Assembly (NCBI GenBank): GCA_015680905.1
Contig: CM027377.1
Location: 54,829,501-54,893,500 of the forward strand
From: Coptis chinensis
Taxonomy: Eukaryota; Streptophyta; Magnoliopsida; Ranunculales; Ranunculaceae
Direction of reading: 5' to 3'
Length of the DNA stretch: 64,000 nt
Part shown: positions 34,367 to 46,107 of the stretch, piece after piece
Layout: the number at the start of each line of letters is the position of its first letter
Position numbering within the stretch: the stretch's first letter is position 1
Notes under the pieces: model-generated
What the model saw: the letters and a program-made list of their open reading frames with translations, nothing else
Told to the model about the DNA's origin: nothing
The model's database searches: none
Translations under genes and position numbers: made by a program

Positions 34367-35400
34367 ATTTGAGCTTGTCATTATATATATATCTAGCTAA
34401 AAATTATGTTTCGTGTGCTATTGAACATTTTATTGTTTCTTCCTGAATAATATATTATGTTATCCAACCTTTCTGTTCCAGCAATCTAGCCCTAATTTTG
34501 CTCACGGTTCTCAGGTAATTTCTCTCTTTATTTATTGATACTTCGAGGACTAAGCATCATTCTGTTTGGGGGTGCTTTTAACCGGTAGCAAAAATTAGGT
34601 AAATTGTAACCTGTATATAGTTTCTTTTTTCTTGTACTTAGTGACAAAGTCTGGTTTCCTTTTCTATGATGAAAATTGTCTAGAAATCTCACATTAGTAT
34701 CCGAATTAGGATTTGTTTTAAGAAACTTAAGATAATACGTATGCAATAGTTTATACATCTTTTCATGAACATTCATGCACTGAGTATCATTGATTGTACA
34801 TAGTAGTAAATTTCTGGAACCAACGGTTAGTTACTTAAACTATAAATCCTGTGAGAATATAACCAAAAGCCTTAACATGAGTGATTTTTGTGTGATGACA
34901 CAGAGGAGTAGATTTTCCGATTAGAGAAAATCGCGCGTCTACTTACTTGATCACCACCCAAACCCTAGGCGAGAATTTAGGCCTTCTTTGGATCGACATA
35001 GCTAAAAATTCTTACCTGTTACAAATTTTACCGCTAGTCACTCCACTGAACCTTTCATCAAACCTTTCACTTTCACCAAAAATTCCTTACCCATCTATTA
35101 AACCAAATAAAAGAACCTACCTAAGTGAGGAGTATGAGAAATAGGATGAAATGTGGAAAAATAAAGAGAAAGACTTGTCCCAAATAAAAGTCAGTTACTT
35201 GCTTCAAGAAAGAAAAATAGAATCATGTTCTTAAGCAATAAAAAAAAAAATCATCAGTATCCAGAGGCTTAAGAACAAAGTTGGAAAACTCAGTTAGAAG
35301 AAGGAAAGAAAGCAAGGAATTCTCTAGTATAAATATCTTAAAGACCTTATTCTCTCATACTCATAAATTTTGATTATCCATTTCCATTTTCTTGTACACT
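34367..35400 (+). other. Ath-1 3' non-coding region, variable part
   Basis: No convincing ORF; AT-rich. The end at 35335-35370 (CCTTATTCTCTCATAC) matches 45440-45462 of Ath-2 in reverse complement and marks the start of the shared module. Confidence 0.5.
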
Positions 35401-36030
35401 ATCACCTATGCCCCACAATACCTAATAAAGACCTTTAGCTCAATTAGGAGTAGGGTGATGTGATAATAAGTAGTAGACGTGATTGATCGACATCGGCTTC
35501 TCTGACTGTCATTGAGATGTGAGGAAACGCAGTGCCCACGCATTAATCGGAGTTAACAAAACCTGAGTGGTAAAATTTTGAGTGGAATTGTGTTTCGACA
35601 CATACCTGTGAGAACCCATTTAGGTACGCTCTCCAAAGGATCCAGAAATGGCCCTGCTAGTACATTTCAATGCAAAGTTTACTGTATGCATTATCATATG
35701 TAGATGTTTTAATTATTGGATGCATATTAACTTGAGTTTCAAAGAAATCAATCCTCGTTCCCTGTTAAGGAGATGTATGGATATCTTAGATTAATTTAGG
35801 AAACGAGTTTTTGTCACTGAGTCGTTGTAGTATAAATGAAGTTTGTGAGTATCTTCTTTGAAAAACTTTCACGAGGCTATAACTCATCCACTAGGGAATT
35901 CCTAGTGGTTTAAGGCCTTGTTGCATATGGTCAATGCAACCGCACTCTGCGAAACGAGAATTAGTTAGGACTACACATTTTGGCCACTTATCTGTTTTAA
36001 TGTCTCTTCTTTGCTTGAGGACAAACAAAG
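35401..36030 (+). other. Conserved 3' non-coding module (Ath-1 copy)
   Basis: Shared strings with Ath-2 (44760-45400) and LTR-X (40520-41140) include AGCTCAATTAGGAGTAGGGT, GTGAGAACCCA, CTAGGGAATTCCTAGTGG, GGCCTTGTTGCATATGG and GCTTGAGGACAA, in the same order. It contains no shared ORF and ends at the polypurine tract. Confidence 0.75.
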
Positions 36031-36050
36031 TCTTTGTTTTGGGGGTAGTG
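36031..36050 (+). other. Ath-1 polypurine tract
   Basis: TCTTTGTTTTGGGGGTAGTG directly precedes the 3' LTR. Ath-2 has TTTGGGGGTGGTG at the equivalent place. Confidence 0.8.
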
Positions 36051-37554
36051 TGATAAGCCCAAAACTGTAATATGAAACCCTATTGAGACATATAAATTTG
36101 GTTAATTATGTGTTTAATAATCATGAAATAAATATATTTTCGTACTTTTGCAGGTATTCGCAATAAACATGAAAATATTGGTTAAACCTGCGTTAAAGCA
36201 CAGGGAACGACGTATATATGAATTCTTCCAAATCAGCCATGTAAAGCCCAACAAATCCGCACAGAAGCATCAAACTTCCAAAGCTCTTACCTCTTGAACC
36301 AGGATTTCGAATGCGATAAGTGAGCTGCTCAAACAATCAGGGTGATGAACTATACATATAGGCGGGAAGTTGTAAAATTGCCGAAAGACCGGACCGCCAC
36401 TAGACTACACATGGACCCACTATACGGGCCCGCAAGATTTGATGAGTCATCAATCATGGAGCATGTCAAGACAAAAATGCCAAATTATTGGTGCAAAGTT
36501 GACACCTTGCATGTAATTAATTAGATTAGGTGTTAATAGTAAAAAAAAAAAAAACAAGGTGTCACTTTGTTTTAATGTGGTGGATAAAAAGGAAGTAAAT
36601 GTGGTTTGATATTTCACGTGGGAGGAAATGAGATTTCTCTCAAATGGAGAAAAAAACAAAACAAGGGGGGACACTCCATTTACTCCCTTGACTTATTTTC
36701 CTTTACCATGTATTATTTTAGTTCCTTAGTTTTTAGATAGTTTTAGTTTTTGGTTTTGAAAACAAAAGCTTGTAATAGTTTTAATGGAGGAAACCTTTAG
36801 TTCCTCTTGAAAAATTCTCACTTCTTCATGCAAGTGAGTGTATAAATATATATTTTCTTCTTCTTTTAGTTCTCTCTGTTTTTACATTCCACACTTGTTT
36901 TAGTTTTAGCCCAAGGATCATGAGCTAAACCTTCCCCTTGTGGGGAGTTAATAACACTCATGTGAGGGAAAAGTCTTGTTATTTGGTTTAGTAAGTGTTT
37001 AGGAAGAACAACTAGGCCTACGTCCTATCCCAAAATGATAGTTGGTGTAGAGTCTAGTTAGGGATCAAGTGATGAGCTTAGAGATAAGCCATTGCTTGGT
37101 TCCACATGCTAGCATGTATGAGCTTAAAGATGAGTCATATTTGTTAGGGATCAAGTTTTCTTTTAGTAGAACTTGTCTATGAGTTCTAGGAAGATTTTAA
37201 TGCACTTATAAAAATCAAATAACAAAAGTAATCTTCACATGAGGAGAATTAACTCTCCACTTTTGTTTTAGTAAAATTTTATTGTCTTAGTTGCATGATT
37301 TCGTAACTTAATGTTTTTAATTTTTGTGTAGTAAGAAACCAAATATTTAGTATTAATATAATCATATTTAAACTTACTCACTAGTTCCCTAAAAGAGTAA
37401 AAACCAAGTTGTAAGTGGTCCTAGAATTTAGGTTAATTCGAATCTTTACTCCAAACTATATGAACACGAAGATCGTGAGTAAGGAAAATCTTTGAATTCG
37501 CACTTTCGCATAAGAAGAGATTCAAATCTCTAACATAACAAAAGGTGTATATCA
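36051..37554 (+). repeat. Ath-1 3' LTR
   Basis: The partner of 21385-22889. It ends TATATCA and is followed by ACTGT, the second target duplication. Confidence 0.93.
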
Positions 37555-37559
37555 ACTGT

Positions 37560-39655
37560 GAGTGGTGGAGATGGTGGTGGTAGGGTGTGTAGTGGAGATG
37601 AGACGTCATCATCTTCCTCAGTGGAGACGATGACTGGGGAGGCGGTACCCAAGTCGGTGTTTGACAACTTTGGTGATTTGAGGAGGGAGTTTAGGTTGGA
37701 GATACCTGACTTGATGATATATGACCTGAGTGGTAAGAAGTACATTTTTTGTTTAGATTATGTTCCTCGAGATGGTGGGATTGTGGTTACCTATGGCCAA
37801 ATGAAGGCTAGATTGAAGCTCCCGTTCTCACGTTCACTTTGGACGTTATGAACTTTTGTAGGAAGGCACCTTTGCAGTTTTTGGGCAATAGTTGGAGGGT
37901 GCTACACGTTATGGATTTATTGAGATAGAGAGGCTACAACAATTATTTTTTATGTGCTAGAGCATTTCTCTGTTAAATGTCGTTTGCAATGAATTTTGGT
38001 TTCCAGGTGATGAAGGGTAAATCATCGGTGATTGTTAGTGTGAGTAAGGAAGAATGGTGGCATAGGCTTCTGTCGATTGTGGAGAATTATTGTCCTCCTG
38101 AATGTGTGTTGGATAATCGTTGTGTGAGGACTAATAGTAGGTTGTTATTTGTGTAGGTCGTTTACTTGTGTAGGTCATTTATTTATGTAGGTCGTTTATT
38201 TGTGTAGGTCATATGATGTGGACATAAGTTGATATTACCATGTTCTGACATTTGTTTGTTTTGCAAAGGTCGTCATTCGTGGTCGTACATGTACAGGAGT
38301 TATTGAAGAGTTCACTAGGTTGAGTTGGGAAGAGAAAACATCTTTGTTGGAGGAGGTTGCACACTACTTCAAAAGACGAGGTGGTGAAAAGATAAATTTG
38401 AAGAAGGCTGAGCAGAAGAAAAGGGCTTGTTGGTTGATTTGTTTGGATTCTGACTTTGGTTTAGCTATTGAAATGGAGAGAGATAAGGGGTCAAATGCTA
38501 GGGGGAGGAACTTGGCTGGTGGTTCCAGAGGTGGTGGTGGTCTTGGTAGTCGTGATGTGTCTAGATGGCCTATAGAGGGAGGTGACACTGGGAGAGGTGG
38601 TCGTGTTAGTGAAAATGTTGGTGCTGGTGCTGAGGGTATCCTTTCAGTTCAGAAGCATGCGTTAAAGAGGCAAACTGAAAGTGGTGAGCCAGAAGGGGCC
38701 AAAAGGATACGACCTGAGAATGAAAGTGAAGAAGGGACTTTTACAAGGGGAGGTCGAACTTCATCAGGTCGGCCTCCTTTGAAAAAAAAGAATCTGGAGG
38801 ACTTGGCGGCTGAGGTTGCTATGGTGGATGCTAAGGGCAAGAAGAAGGCTAGTGATGTTGAACGTACTACCTAAAAATGTAAAGGGGCTGGAAGTGCGTC
38901 TCAGGGTGAAGAGGCTGGTAAGGCTGACATTCTGGATAGGACAGTTACTTATTACGACCCTGTGAGTGGTTTGTCTCGGCTGGTGAGAAAAAAAGAATGT
39001 AGTTTCAAGTCTTCTCTGGTTGGTAATAGGTTGTTGGAAAGTATTGTTCTTTGGAGATAGGAATGCGCTTGATAGTGGGAAGGATTTGGAGGCAAACTTG
39101 AAAGACATGGATCGGTCGATCTGTTTTGTAAGTATCCCTCTGACCTAAGCTTTGTTTTGTGCTTTGTGTTATTGACTTTTGACTTACTTTGATGGTTTGT
39201 CTAGTTTTGGCGATGTATAGGAAGTTGAGAGAGATGGCTATTTTTTTTTATATGTATAAAAAGGAGCTGGAGGTTACCAAGGAGGCGTATGACAAACTGG
39301 TTGCTGTGCAAGAAGTTGAACGAACTGAAGTGGCTGGGCTAAGGACCCAGGTTGGTGATTTGGCTGGGAAGCTAGCTTTATTACAACTATCTTTTGACTC
39401 TGCACGGGTGGAGGTGGCGTATTGGATTGCTGAGAGTAAGCAATCGTAGGCCATTGCTGAATGAGCTCAAAATGAATACAGCAACCTGGTTGACCTGATT
39501 GAAAGTGGCGATGTATATGTTCTGGTGGAAGATTATATGGAGCTAGAACATAAGTACAAAACCTTGAAGAGGTCTGTTGAAAGTGGGGCTACAACAATAA
39601 CTGTAGAAAGTATTGTGACAGATACTAATAGACGACCTGATCTACCCACCGATCA
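37560..39655 (+). pseudogene. Tat-B antisense ORF, part 2 (conserved domain, basic region, coiled coil)
   Basis: It continues the frame begun at 21320: SGGDGGGR, ETSSSSS, LMIYDLSGKKYIFCLDYVP, GQMKARLKLPFSR. One base is missing after LPFSR (near 37832), and the other frame continues RKAPLQFLGNSWRVLHVMDLL and AMNFGFQ. From 38320 the frame is open to 38874 with a Gly/Arg-rich part, then the PLKKKNLEDLA block and DILDRTVTYYDPVSGLSRLV after a TAA. 39189-39449 encodes a heptad-like coiled coil (KKELEVTKEAYDKL, LRTQVGDLAGKLALLQ). Several stops. Function unknown; the Tat-A copy (1-1450) is collinear. Confidence 0.65.
38144..38212. repeat. Four 16-17-base repeats in the antisense ORF gap
   Basis: Four units of TTTATTTGTGTAGGTCG with minor changes. 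Each carries an in-frame TAG, so the stretch is non-coding and may lie in an intron or be a later expansion. Confidence 0.75.
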
Positions 39656-39660
39656 GTGGT

Positions 39661-40508
39661 TGTAACTTCAAAAGAGTTTGTTTAGAAGAGAGGTTCATCC
39701 TAAATTGTTTAGAGTTTGAGTGTGGGAGTTGTGAAGAAGAAAGGTAGACTCTTGGTATAGATTAGATTGGTTCTAAGCTAATGAAAACATGAAAGCTTTA
39801 GTTGTTGGTATTGAAATGACTTGAAAACATTGCAAGAAAGATTGGTTGAAGATTGAAATAAGAACAAGTAAAACAAGATTGAAGATTGAAATAAGAATAA
39901 GTAAAACAAGATTGAAGATTGAAATAAGAACAATTAAATAACAAGTTTTGATTGAAAGAAAATAAAACAACAATAAAGTAAAAACTTGAATTGAAAAACT
40001 AGACAAAAAATTAAACAAACCAAATGGTTTGGATCCTAAGACAATGGATACTTTCTCTCTCCCCTACTTTTGGATTATATACCTCTTCTTTTGCCTTTTA
40101 TAGATTTGCCCTTCTCCATTACAAATGAGACACCTCACACTTCACTTTTGCTTTTGTTTTTTGGTTTCTTCATGACCAAGGTAGGTTTTGGGAGAATGTC
40201 ATATTTTGAGATAAGGGACTCCATCTCTGGTCTTCTCAGTTGAGGGATTTGACTTTTGACCTTGACATTTGACTTTGACTGTTAACTTTGACTTTTTTAC
40301 AATTTTTCTATAGCAGCTTTTGGTCTTCATAATAAGTGTGATTAAGGCTCCTTTAGGTGTTAAGATGCAGCTTTTATGATATGTGGTCTGAAATACTTCA
40401 TAACCTGAAAAAGGCAATAAAAGCTATAAGTTGTCTTTTCATGAAGCGTAAGAAAGGCTGTAATGCAGCAATATATGGGTAATAAAATGCACATTTGGGA
40501 GCTGATCA
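39661..40508 (-). repeat. LTR-X 3' LTR
   Basis: 848 bases. On the - strand it starts TGATCAGCTCCC and ends GTTACA. It contains a cluster of TTGAC words at 40247-40295. Confidence 0.8.
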
Positions 40509-40525
40509 CCACCCCTAAATAGCAT
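40509..40525 (-). other. LTR-X polypurine tract
   Basis: The - strand reads CTATTTAGGGGTGG directly before TGATCAG of the LTR. Confidence 0.65.
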
Positions 40526-41140
40526 CTTATTTGTCCTCAAGCAAGGATGAGGGAAAAAACTAAGATCACAAATGAGTGATTTATTATAAGTTATACTAAT
40601 CTTGTTTCACAGAGTGTGATTGCATTGACCATATGCAACAAGGCCTTAAACCATTAGGAATTCCCTAGTGGACGAGTTTTAAGCCTGTGAGATTTTTCCA
40701 GTGAAGGTACTCACAAACTTCTTCTATTTAGTACAAAGGGTCTTGTTTCCTTATTTATTCTCAAAAGTTCATACATCTCATTAGTGGTGAATAAGGACAA
40801 GCTCTTTTGAACTTAGAATAACATATATACAATAATTTAATCATCTAAAGATAAATGTGCAAAACATGAGCAATGAAATGCAAAAGTAGAGTTGTTTTCG
40901 AGGCTTTTAGAGAGCGTCCGTAAGGTGGGTTCTCACAGGGGTGTGTTGCAATCACAACTCTCTGATAGATTCACTCAAGGTTCGTTCTCTTAAGTGCAGC
41001 GGGAACTTATATTCCTCGCATACTCATATGACGTCCAAAGAAACTGGGGTCGATTGATCACGTTTGCCACTTACTATCACACCATCCTATTCCTAATCGA
41101 GCTAGAGGTATTTTATTAGGAGTTACGGGGAGAGAGTGAT
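40526..41140 (-). other. Conserved 3' non-coding module (LTR-X copy)
   Basis: Collinear with 35401-36030 of Ath-1 in reverse complement. Shares TTGTCCTCAAGCAA, CCATATGCAACAAGGCC, AGGAATTCCCTAGTGG, GGGTTCTCACA and CCTAATCGAGCTAGAGG. Confidence 0.75.
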
Positions 41141-43106
41141 GATTTAGAAAGAAAAAGGAAAGGAAAACAAAATCTGATAAATCGAGAAACTGGGTCTTCA
41201 AGATACTTGTAACCAGAGAAGAACCTCATTTTGTTCTTTTGCTTCCAAATTGTGATACATTCTTTTAGCCCTTTGGCTTTGTGACTCTATATGATTTGAA
41301 TTTTGGGAGTTTTAACTTTGCTTTTGTTTCTTTTTGTTTCTGATATCGTCTCCTTTTGATTTTGAACTTTTGGGAGATTCGATTTTTGACTCCTTTGATT
41401 TTTTTTTTTGGGTTTTTGGTTTTTGATGGGTCTTTCTTTTCTTTTCTTTTTGAAGCAAATAACTATTCTATTTTTGTACAATGTCTTCTCTTCTCTTTTT
41501 TCTGATATCCATCCAGTTCCCAACTTGTCACCTGGGTCAGCTTTTTATTGTGTGCGGAATATCCAGATCAGTTATACTTTAGATTTCCTTAGAGTGTACT
41601 AAGATCCCATTTTGTTCCTCATGGTGGAAACTTTATTGTGTAAATTTATATTTATATTAATATATTCATATTTTGCCTAAAAAAAAACTTTTTATTGTGT
41701 GTGGTAACGGGTTAGGAATTTTTGGTGAAGAATAAAAAAGCTTTTAGAAAAGGGTGAAGGCTCAAGAGGGATAACTATAGGAAAACTATCTTTTTGGGGT
41801 TTTAACGTTTATTTGGCTATATAGATCCAAAAAAGGGCCTAAATTCTCTCTTAGGATATGGCATGGTGATAAAGCAAGTGGACGTGTGGTATTTCTATCC
41901 AGACATCTTTTGTGTCATCACTCAATAATCATTCAGACGAGGCTTTTGACTAGATTCTCACAAGATATGGAACTTAATTATTCTAACTTTGGTATCATTT
42001 TGGTTACTCCCCCCGGGGCGTATAATTTTCATTTTTATATCCTTAGGTTTTGAAAAATATGTAGAGATGTTATAAAGAGACTCGTACTCAAAAGCTGTGA
42101 TTCTAAACGTTAATCTTTTGAAAAGAAATCATCTCAGGCAACTTTCATGTCGGCTCTTTATTGAACCCAATCCAGTCAGACTGTGGCTTTAGTTACGTGT
42201 GTTGGGGGTTTTCTGTGCAAGACATAATGGAAGGGTTTAGCTGATTGGACACTAGTAGGTGGTGGAACTAGGTCGATTTTGTGGATTTTGGTAGTTCTGG
42301 TTAAAATGGGATGGAACCAATGCTCTGTTATGATTGTTATAGTTACATTGTCCTTATATGAATGTATTTGGTGGTTTGATGTGGTTATTGAAACCTAGAG
42401 GTGGTTGGGTTTGGGAAATTTGGAATTTGCCTACATGGTGCAATTGGTACATTGAACGCATAGACTTCTTCTGGTTGAAGTGATGGCATGTTGGTGATCA
42501 AGGGATAATTGGTATCTATGTGGTTTAAGTTGAGACAGAAAGTGCAAGGTGATATGGGCGGCCCTTAGTAACACATAACTGATCCTCAAACCGCCCTTAG
42601 AAGAATGGAGATTGTATACTTCGAAGGGTTGGTCTATGTGGTTTCCATTGCCCGTGTTTTTTTTGGTTTTAGAAAATCACATAACTATTTATGCATCGAA
42701 AATCTTTTATAGTGAGAGTGGAGAAAAACAACTATTTTGAAAAAGAAATGTAAAATAAAGAAAAAAGAAAAATTGTATACTTGCTCTACAGGTTCACACT
42801 TACTCAAACAACGAGTAAAAAGTGTTTTACAAAGAAAATGAGAGATATACGCGGACTAAGGTTCAAGTACTTATAACCACACACTCCAAGTGGAGTGGTC
42901 CGGTTACCTTAATGATACACTCCCATGGAATGCATCGAGAAAACATAACATGAATCTTTTATAGTAAGATATTCAAGACTATATATGAGGTCGTTTTAAG
43001 TCAGATTCCCCAAGACTATGCATATGAGATGGATGATATGTTGTTAACTATATACTAATAGTCTAAACAGTTGGGGATCTTTATAGAAAAACATATGAAA
43101 GCATAT
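41141..43106 (-). other. LTR-X internal non-coding remainder
   Basis: No ORF worth naming. 42155-42200 carries GAACCCAATCCAGTCAGACTGTGGCTT-like sequence, and 42570-42655 the CCTCAAACCGCCC and TCCATTGCCCGTG strings of the post-pol block. So this stretch is the equivalent of the ORF3 region with the coding part gone. Confidence 0.55.
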
Positions 43107-44083
43107 GATAATCAATCCTTTAAGGTTTTGTCCTTTAAGTCCGAAGTCCAAAGTCCAAAGTCCATCCAAAGTCTGTAAATGTCCGATTAGTAAGTTACCT
43201 TTACTCATGTGGGTTGGTAGGATAGGTCGAGTAAGGGATCGTCCATACCTTAGGGCTCGGCAAGGTTCACAACTGGATTTATAGCTTTTAGTGAGTAGGA
43301 TTTTAGGTTATTTCTCTGGTTTAGGTAAATTAACGATAATGCAAGTAACGAAAAATTACAATGATTTATTTCTATGTAAAATAAATAGGGATAGAGATAT
43401 AGTAAAAGGGTTAATCATAATCATGCAAAATTAGTTTCCAAAGTTAGAGTACCATATCACTACAACTCTAATCCGTTTCGAGTTCATAAACAAACCCAAA
43501 ACCGCGTCGAGTAACGATCCTTAGTGAGATACACTCATCCTTGAGCTCATCTCACTAGCATAAGGAGTTGAATTAACATTCCATCTTTGGAATATCATTT
43601 CAGCTCCTGGTTTGATTCTACATCAACTGGACAAACCTAAGGGCTAACGGCCACCATAGGGTCTCGCGCGAGACTGTTCTGGAACATCAGCACTCCAAAC
43701 TTGGCCAAACTCAATCATTTTGGGACTGGATGTATAATCTAAACCTAATTCTTATGTAGTGATACTGGAACATTAAATGGCAACCTGATCCTCACATAAG
43801 CATCATTAACCCTCCCCTTGGGAGGATTTTAGCTCATGGTCCTTGCATGGTATCTTGCTGTATACAATGAATAAGTAAAAAGAAGTAATAGAAGAACAGG
43901 AATTTAACTTGAATGAAAATATATTTTATTGAAGTGAATACTTACAGTACTTGATATAAAACCTTGAAATGAAAATCTACTGAAGGAAATGTAAACTACG
44001 GAAGGAAATGAAAGCATGTAAAGTCTTAAAGTCTAACCCCCTTTCTCTCATATCACCAAATATATATAACCACCTCACGTGTA

Positions 44084-44124
<41 letters not shown>

Positions 44125-44746
44125 CCAATTACTAACAATCCAAACTTTGTATTGTCTTTTCTTGTTTTATTTTTTTATTTTTTTTTTTTTTTTTTCATTT
44201 GCAACATCAAATCATGCATTAATTTTTCTTTTTGTCTTTTCTTTATTTGCAAGGTGGAACACAAGTGTCTTGCCAATTGTCGATGCATGATGACTCATCA
44301 TGTCTTGTGGGCCCACAAAGTGGGTCCACGTGCTGTGTCCAGTGGCAGCTCGGATTTTGGCATTTTTATGACTTTCTGTCTTTGCGTTGAGCTCATTGCC
44401 TTGGTTGTTCTGGCAGTTCACTTACCGAAATCGGCGTCTAGGTTTGAAAGATGTGAGCTTCAAAAGTTTGCTGCTTCTTTACATGTGGACCCGTTCTACA
44501 CTGGTTTTATCCCTTTGGAAACTTCGGCTCTAGTCAGGCTTTGTTGGGTTTCACTAGGGTTGAGTGGGAATACTTCAAGTATGCACTGTATTCCTGTGCT
44601 TTGATGCATGTTTTATCATCATATTTACGTTAACTGCGAAAACCTACAAAAATACGAAAATATTATTATTCATGATTATTAAACGCATAATTAACCAAAA
44701 TACTATGTCTCTCGGGGTTTAGTATTACAGTTTTGGGTGCTTATCA
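43107..44746 (-). repeat. Ath-2 3' LTR
   Basis: 1640 bases. On the - strand it starts TGATAAGCACCC and ends GATTATCA. It contains two poly(T) runs (44088-44122 and 44163-44195). Its left part matches 58539-59096. Confidence 0.85.
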
Positions 44747-44760
44747 CACCACCCCCAAAC
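44747..44760 (-). other. Ath-2 polypurine tract
   Basis: The - strand reads GTTTGGGGGTGGTG directly before TGATAAGC. Confidence 0.8.
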
Positions 44761-45462
44761 AGCAGTTTGCTTGTCCTCAAGCAAAGAAGAGACATTAAAA
44801 CGATAAGTGGCCAAAAATGTTCTGTCTTAAACTAAGTCTCATTTCGCAGAGTATGGTTGCATTGACTGTATGCAACAAGGCCTTAAACTACTAGGAATTC
44901 CCTAGTGGATGAGTTATAGCCTCATGAGAGTTTTCCAGAGAAGATACTCACAAACTTCATATATACTACAACGACTCAGTAACAAAGGTTGTTCCCTTAA
45001 TTAATCTCATATATCTATACATCTCATTAGCGAAGAAAACAAGGATTAAATCTTTTGAAATTCAAGTTAATATACATACAATAATCAAAACATCTACATA
45101 TGATCATGCATACAGTGATCTTTACAAGGAAATGTACGAGTAGGGCCGTTTCTAGATCCTTTGGATAACGTCCTTAAGTAGGTTCTCACAAGTATGTGTC
45201 GAAACACAATTTCTCACTTATTTTTCCAATCAAGTTTTGCTAACTCCAGTGTGTAGTGGCCACACGTTTCCTCACATATCATACTCAATGACAGTCAGAG
45301 GAGCCGAGGTTGAGAATTCACATCTACTACGTATTATCACACCACCCTACTCCTAATTGAGCTAGATGTATTTATTAGGTGTTATGGGGCTTATGTGGTA
45401 GTGTAGAAGAAAATGGAATGGAAAATTCAAAAATGATACGTATGAGAGAATAAGGTCTTGGG
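44761..45462 (-). other. Conserved 3' non-coding module (Ath-2 copy)
   Basis: The reverse complement is collinear with 35335-36030 of Ath-1, from CTTGAGGACAAGCAA to CTTATTCTCTCATAC. Similarity stops sharply at 45462. Confidence 0.78.
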
Positions 45463-45779
45463 CCGAAATCTAGTAGTGTGTTGGGCCAGTTCCAGATTAA
45501 GTTGTGGACCAGTTTTGGTTTAGTTTGGGCCCAGTTTAGGTTAAGTTGTTTGGGCTAAAACTAATTGCTTTTCTTTGGACCAATTTCAAGTTAGTTTTGG
45601 GGCCGGTCCATATAACTTAAAATGGATCTAATTGGGTCTTTAAATGTTTAAACTTTTGGGGCTGGGTTTTAAGGTTTGGGCTTGGCCAGTTGGGTCCGAA
45701 CCATTTTCCTTAGTCATGAGCTCTTGAGCCATGCACCTTTGCCCTTAGCCATGAACCATGGCTATGACTTTGAACCTGT

Positions 45780-45940
45780 TGAACATGGAAATGACAGTTT
45801 GACTTCGACCATGATGTGTTGACTTTGACCATGATGTGTTGACTTTGACCATGATGTGTTGACTTTGACTTTGACTGTTGACCGTTGACCTTTGACTGTT
45901 GACTTTGACCATTGACCGTTGACTGTGGAATGTTGACTTT
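45780..45940. repeat. TTGACTTTGACC-type minisatellite
   Basis: Three exact 20-base units (TTGACTTTGACCATGATGTG) followed by shorter variants of GTTGACTTTGACC. More than a dozen TTGAC cores. Confidence 0.88.
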
Positions 45941-46107
45941 TTCCAGTTTTTCACATATTTAAGAATATGGACAAATGTAGTAATAAAATATTGTCGATAT
46001 TGTATAATCTTGTTTGTCATTATCTAATTAAGTTTTGACGTGAGTAGTGCAATATAATATTGGCACGTAACTAGAGGGGAATTCTAATAATAAGAATTTG
46101 ATATATA

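Larger units (their letters stand above)
21385..37554 (+). mobile_element. Ath-1: Athila-like Ty3/gypsy element (16.2 kb)
   Basis: LTRs of 1505 and 1504 bases begin TGATAAGC and end TATATTA/TATATCA, i.e. TG...CA with a 5-base inverted end (TGATA/TATCA). The duplication ACTGT is at 21380-21384 and 37555-37559. Inside are gag, protease-RT-RNase H-integrase, then ORF3a/ORF3b and a long 3' non-coding part with a GGGGG polypurine tract. The order RT-RNase H-integrase and the extra 3' ORFs fit the Athila branch of Ty3/gypsy. LTR ends compared by eye differ at a few per cent, so the insertion is fairly recent relative to its neighbours. Confidence 0.92.

Noticed and set aside
44008..44604. 198-codon open frame on the + strand
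   Set aside because: It lies inside the Ath-2 3' LTR and its hydrophobic residues come from poly(T) runs. The matching LTR part is deleted elsewhere and no family is recognisable.
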